Source: Nocardia alba NBRC 108234
GTDB taxonomy: Bacteria > Actinomycetota > Actinomycetes > Mycobacteriales > Mycobacteriaceae
Direction: 5' to 3'
NCBI RefSeq assembly: GCF_001612665.1
Contig: NZ_BDAX01000029.1
Coordinates: 62,001 to 126,000, forward strand
DNA: 64,000 nt
The notes beneath the pieces were generated by a model. The model was not told the origin of the DNA. It worked only from the letters and a program-made list of their open reading frames with translations, and ran no database searches. Each line of letters opens with the position of its first letter. Position 1 is the stretch's first letter. This document shows positions 61,401 to 64,000 of the stretch, one piece after another. The translations under genes and the position numbers were made by a program.

Positions 61401-62336
61401 ATGGAACTGCGCCAGCTGCGGTACTTCGTGACGATCGTCGACGAAGGCGGGTTCACCAAGGCCGCCGAACGGCTGCATCTGTCCCAACCGGGCCTCAGCA
61501 CCCAGATCCGCCGGCTCGAACGCGAACTCGGGCAGCGCCTGCTCGACCGCGACGCCCGCACCGTGACACCGACCGCCATCGGCGCCGCGGTGCTCGAGCA
61601 CGCACGCGCCGCGCTGGCCGCCGTCGACCGGATCGGGGACACGGTCGACGAGTTCACCGGTTTGCTGCGTGGGCAGGTCCGGCTCGGCATGATCTCCGGA
61701 GCGGCGTCGGAGGTATTCGATGTCGCGGGCGTGCTCGCCGATTTCCACCACGATCATCCGCGGGTCGGGATCAGCCTCACCGAGGACACGGCGGAAAGAA
61801 TGCTCGCCGCTGTCGAACGTGGGGAGCTCGATATCGCGCTGACCGGATTGACCGGCGCCCCCACGGATTCCGGAATCGGCCTCGACGTGATCCTGCAGAC
61901 CCCGCTCGTCGCCGCCGTGGCCCACGATGCGCCCGTCGCCCCCGCCGAATCGGCGGGCACCATCACCCTGGCAGCACTCGCCGATCACCGCCTGATCTGC
62001 CTCACCAGCGGTACCGGTCTGCGCGGAATCTTCGAACGCTCCTGCGCCGCAGCGGGTTTCACTCCGAACGTCGCCTTCGAGGCCGCCGCTCCCCCACTGC
62101 TGCTCGCACTCGCGGCCCGCGGCCTCGGCACCGCGATAGTCCCGGCCCTCACTCCCGCCGAGGCAGCAAACTTCGCGGTACGGACTCTCGACATCGTCGC
62201 GCCCCGAATCCACGGTCGCCTGGCACTCGCGTGGCGCACCGACCGTCCACTCGACCCGGCCGCGAAGGTGCTGCTCGGCCAGTTGCGTATCGCATTCGGC
62301 GGTCGCGCGGCCGACACCGACGGCGTACCGACGTGA
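61401..62336 (+). CDS. LysR family transcriptional regulator
   Basis: 311 residues with a winged helix at the N-terminus, MELRQLRYFVTIVDEGGFTKAAERLHLSQPGLSTQIRRLERELGQRLLDRDARTVTPTAIG. The periplasmic-binding-like effector domain follows: RGQVRLGMISGAASEVFDVAGVLADFHHDHPRVGISLTEDTAERMLAAVERGELDIALTG. It is divergent from the FAD oxidase, presumably its target. Effector unknown. Confidence 0.95.
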   Translation: MELRQLRYFVTIVDEGGFTKAAERLHLSQPGLSTQIRRLERELGQRLLDRDARTVTPTAIGAAVLEHARAALAAVDRIGDTVDEFTGLLRGQVRLGMISGAASEVFDVAGVLADFHHDHPRVGISLTEDTAERMLAAVERGELDIALTGLTGAPTDSGIGLDVILQTPLVAAVAHDAPVAPAESAGTITLAALADHRLICLTSGTGLRGIFERSCAAAGFTPNVAFEAAAPPLLLALAARGLGTAIVPALTPAEAANFAVRTLDIVAPRIHGRLALAWRTDRPLDPAAKVLLGQLRIAFGGRAADTDGVPT

Positions 62337-62442
62337 TCGGGTGGGTATCGCTGGGTCGTGCCGTTGACGGCGGCGCGAGGGTCAGCGCTACGCTCTAGCG
62401 AACCGATGAAGGAGAGCTCGACCAGGACGAGGAAGGGCGTGC

Positions 62443-63993
62443 GTGGTGGAGTCGACTACTGCTGCGAAACTGCAAGAGCTGCGGGACAATCTGACGGCGG
62501 CGCGGGAACCCGCGGGGGACGCGGGAATCGCCAAGCGTAGGGCGAAGGGAATTCCCAGCCCACGCGAACGCATCGAAATACTTCTCGACCCCGGCAGTTT
62601 CACCGAGATCGGGGCGCTGGTGAAACAACCCGGCGCGTCCGATGGCCTCTACGGTGACGGCGTGGTCACCGGGCACGGCCGGATCGACGGACGGCCGGTG
62701 GTGGTGATCGCCCACGACCAGACCGTATTCGGCGGTTCGGTGGGTGAGATGTTCGGACGCAAAGTCGCGATGGCGATGGATCTGGCCGCCGATATCGCCT
62801 GCCCGTTCGTGGCGATCAACGACTCCGGCGGCGCGCGGGTGCAGGACGCGGTCACCTCGCTCGCCTGGTACGCGGAGATGAGCAGGCGGCAGACGCGACT
62901 GTCCGGGGTGGTGCCGCAGGTGTCGGTGATGTTGGGCAAATGCGCTGCGGGCGCGGTGTATTCGCCGATCAACACCGATGTGCTGATCGCGACCGAGTCG
63001 GCGTACATGTTCGTCACCGGGCCCGAGATCATTCGCGAGACCACCGGCGAGGAAGTGACCATGGATGAACTCGGCGGGGCGTTCAACCAGGCACACAACG
63101 GCAACATCCACCACGTGGCGGCGGACGAGAAGGCCGCGTTCGATTGGGTGCGAACGTATTTGAGCTTCATGCCGTCGAACTGCTACGAACGCGCTCCCCT
63201 GGTCAACCCGGGACTGGAGCCACAGCTCACGGACTCCGACCATGAACTCGACGCGCTGATCCCGGATTCCGATCGTCGAGGCTACGACATGTACGAGGTC
63301 CTGCTGCGGATCTTCGACGACGGGGAGTTCCACGAGGTCGGCGACGGCGCCGCCCGCAACCTGATCACCGGATTCGCGCGGGTCGACGGGCGCAGTGTCG
63401 GTGTCGTCGCCAATCAGCCGCTGGTGGCCAGTGGCGCGATCGACGCGCGCGGTTCGGACAAGGCCGCGCACTTCATCCGCCTGTGCGACGCCTTCGACAT
63501 TCCGCTGGTGTTCGTCGTCGACACCCCCGGCGTGCTGCCGGGCGTCGAGGAGGAGAAGATCGGCGTCATCAAACGCGGTGGCCGCTTCTTCTACGCGGTC
63601 GTCGAGGCCACCGTGCCGATCGTCACCGTCGTGGTGCGCAAAGCCTACGGTGGCGGCTACGCGGTGATGGGGTGCAAGCAACTCGGTGGCGACATCAACC
63701 TGGCGTGGCCGACCGCCCGGATCGCCGTGATGGGCGCCGAAGCCGCGGTGGGCCTGACCCAGCGCAAACAGCTCGCCGCCGTCCCCGAGGCCGACCGGCC
63801 CGCCGTGCGTCAGCAGATGGTCGACTTCTACAACGCCGCCGTCGCCACGCCCTGGATCGCCGCCGAACGCGGCTACATCGACGCGGTGATCGAGCCGTCG
63901 AGTACCCGGCTCGAAATCCGCAAGGCACTGCGCCTGCTCGGCGACAAACATGTCGAGCAGGCCCCGCGCAAACACCGCCTGATGCCGTTGTAG
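62443..63993 (+). CDS. Acyl-CoA carboxylase carboxyltransferase (AccD-type beta subunit)
   Basis: 516 residues with both crotonase-like halves. The N-half has KRRAKGIPSPRERIEILLDPGSFTEIG, CPFVAINDSGGARVQDAVTSLAWYAEMSRRQTRLSGVVPQVSVMLGKCAAGAVYSP. The C-half has NLITGFARVDGRSVGVVANQPLVASGAIDARGSDKAAHFIRLCDAFDIPLVFVVDTPGVLPG and VVRKAYGGGYAVMG. It transfers carboxyl from biotin to an acyl-CoA such as propionyl-CoA or acetyl-CoA; the alpha (biotin) subunit is not in the window. GTG 62443 follows GAGGAAGGG; GTG 62446 is possible. Confidence 0.95.
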   Translation: MVESTTAAKLQELRDNLTAAREPAGDAGIAKRRAKGIPSPRERIEILLDPGSFTEIGALVKQPGASDGLYGDGVVTGHGRIDGRPVVVIAHDQTVFGGSVGEMFGRKVAMAMDLAADIACPFVAINDSGGARVQDAVTSLAWYAEMSRRQTRLSGVVPQVSVMLGKCAAGAVYSPINTDVLIATESAYMFVTGPEIIRETTGEEVTMDELGGAFNQAHNGNIHHVAADEKAAFDWVRTYLSFMPSNCYERAPLVNPGLEPQLTDSDHELDALIPDSDRRGYDMYEVLLRIFDDGEFHEVGDGAARNLITGFARVDGRSVGVVANQPLVASGAIDARGSDKAAHFIRLCDAFDIPLVFVVDTPGVLPGVEEEKIGVIKRGGRFFYAVVEATVPIVTVVVRKAYGGGYAVMGCKQLGGDINLAWPTARIAVMGAEAAVGLTQRKQLAAVPEADRPAVRQQMVDFYNAAVATPWIAAERGYIDAVIEPSSTRLEIRKALRLLGDKHVEQAPRKHRLMPL

Positions 63994-64000
63994 CCCGTCA

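Overview
The window looks like chromosome of a mycolic-acid actinomycete, most likely Nocardia or a close relative. Coding sequence is very GC-rich with strong third-position GC bias, GTG and TTG starts are common, and the housekeeping order pheT-pheS ... tsnR-rplT-rpmI-infC ... uvrA ... usp ... uvrB ... coaE ... rpsA matches, as I recall it, the corresponding block of Mycobacterium tuberculosis. A DosR/DosS-type hypoxia system, a conservon and an IdeR-type iron box also fit Mycobacteriales. I see no tRNA, rRNA, CRISPR array, transposase or phage gene.

Layout. Positions 1-3640 hold phosphoenolpyruvate carboxylase (cut by the window edge) and two small enzymes. 3681-7743 is a siderophore-type ABC importer: a lipoprotein binding gene divergent from two permeases and an ATPase, with an iron box between. 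7753-9856 is a TetR regulator and a secreted lipase separated by a 20-bp inverted repeat. 9893-13982 is a four-gene conservon (sensor kinase, Roadblock, DUF742, GTPase). 14362-18156 carries two unknown proteins, an alpha/beta hydrolase and a double TerD-domain protein. 18310-28714 is the translation block (pheT, pheS, tsnR, rplT, rpmI, infC, DUF1844), interrupted by a Uma2 protein, an unknown gene and a MFS/TetR pair. 28806-32175 holds two tandem 30-31 residue peptides and uvrA. 32495-35878 is devR, a RafH-like ribosome hibernation factor and devS, with a DosR box. 35880-41164 has an orphan ketosynthase, a diguanylate cyclase, a small monooxygenase-like gene and a HelD-type RNA polymerase recycling helicase. 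41186-43737 is TetR/MFS/cupin. 43814-55687 has usp, two related secreted Ig-like proteins, AraC/VOC, uvrB, two DUF402 paralogues, coaE fused to GrpB, a Tat-exported phospholipase C and rpsA. 55916-63993 has a methyltransferase, two unknowns, a LuxR regulator, an SPFH/ribbon-helix-helix pair, an FAD oxidase with LysR, and a carboxyltransferase.

How the parts connect. Several regulator/target pairs have visible operator candidates: TetR/lipase, two TetR/MFS pairs, LysR/oxidase and SPFH/RHH. uvrA and uvrB both carry a PafBC-type (RecA-NDp) promoter motif; that of uvrB is placed so that the mRNA would be leaderless. infC appears to start at ATC. The most novel item is the tandem peptide pair at 28806-29019. 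It is a duplicated family with its own ribosome binding sites, and in size and character it resembles the small porin peptides of Corynebacterium; that function is only inferred.
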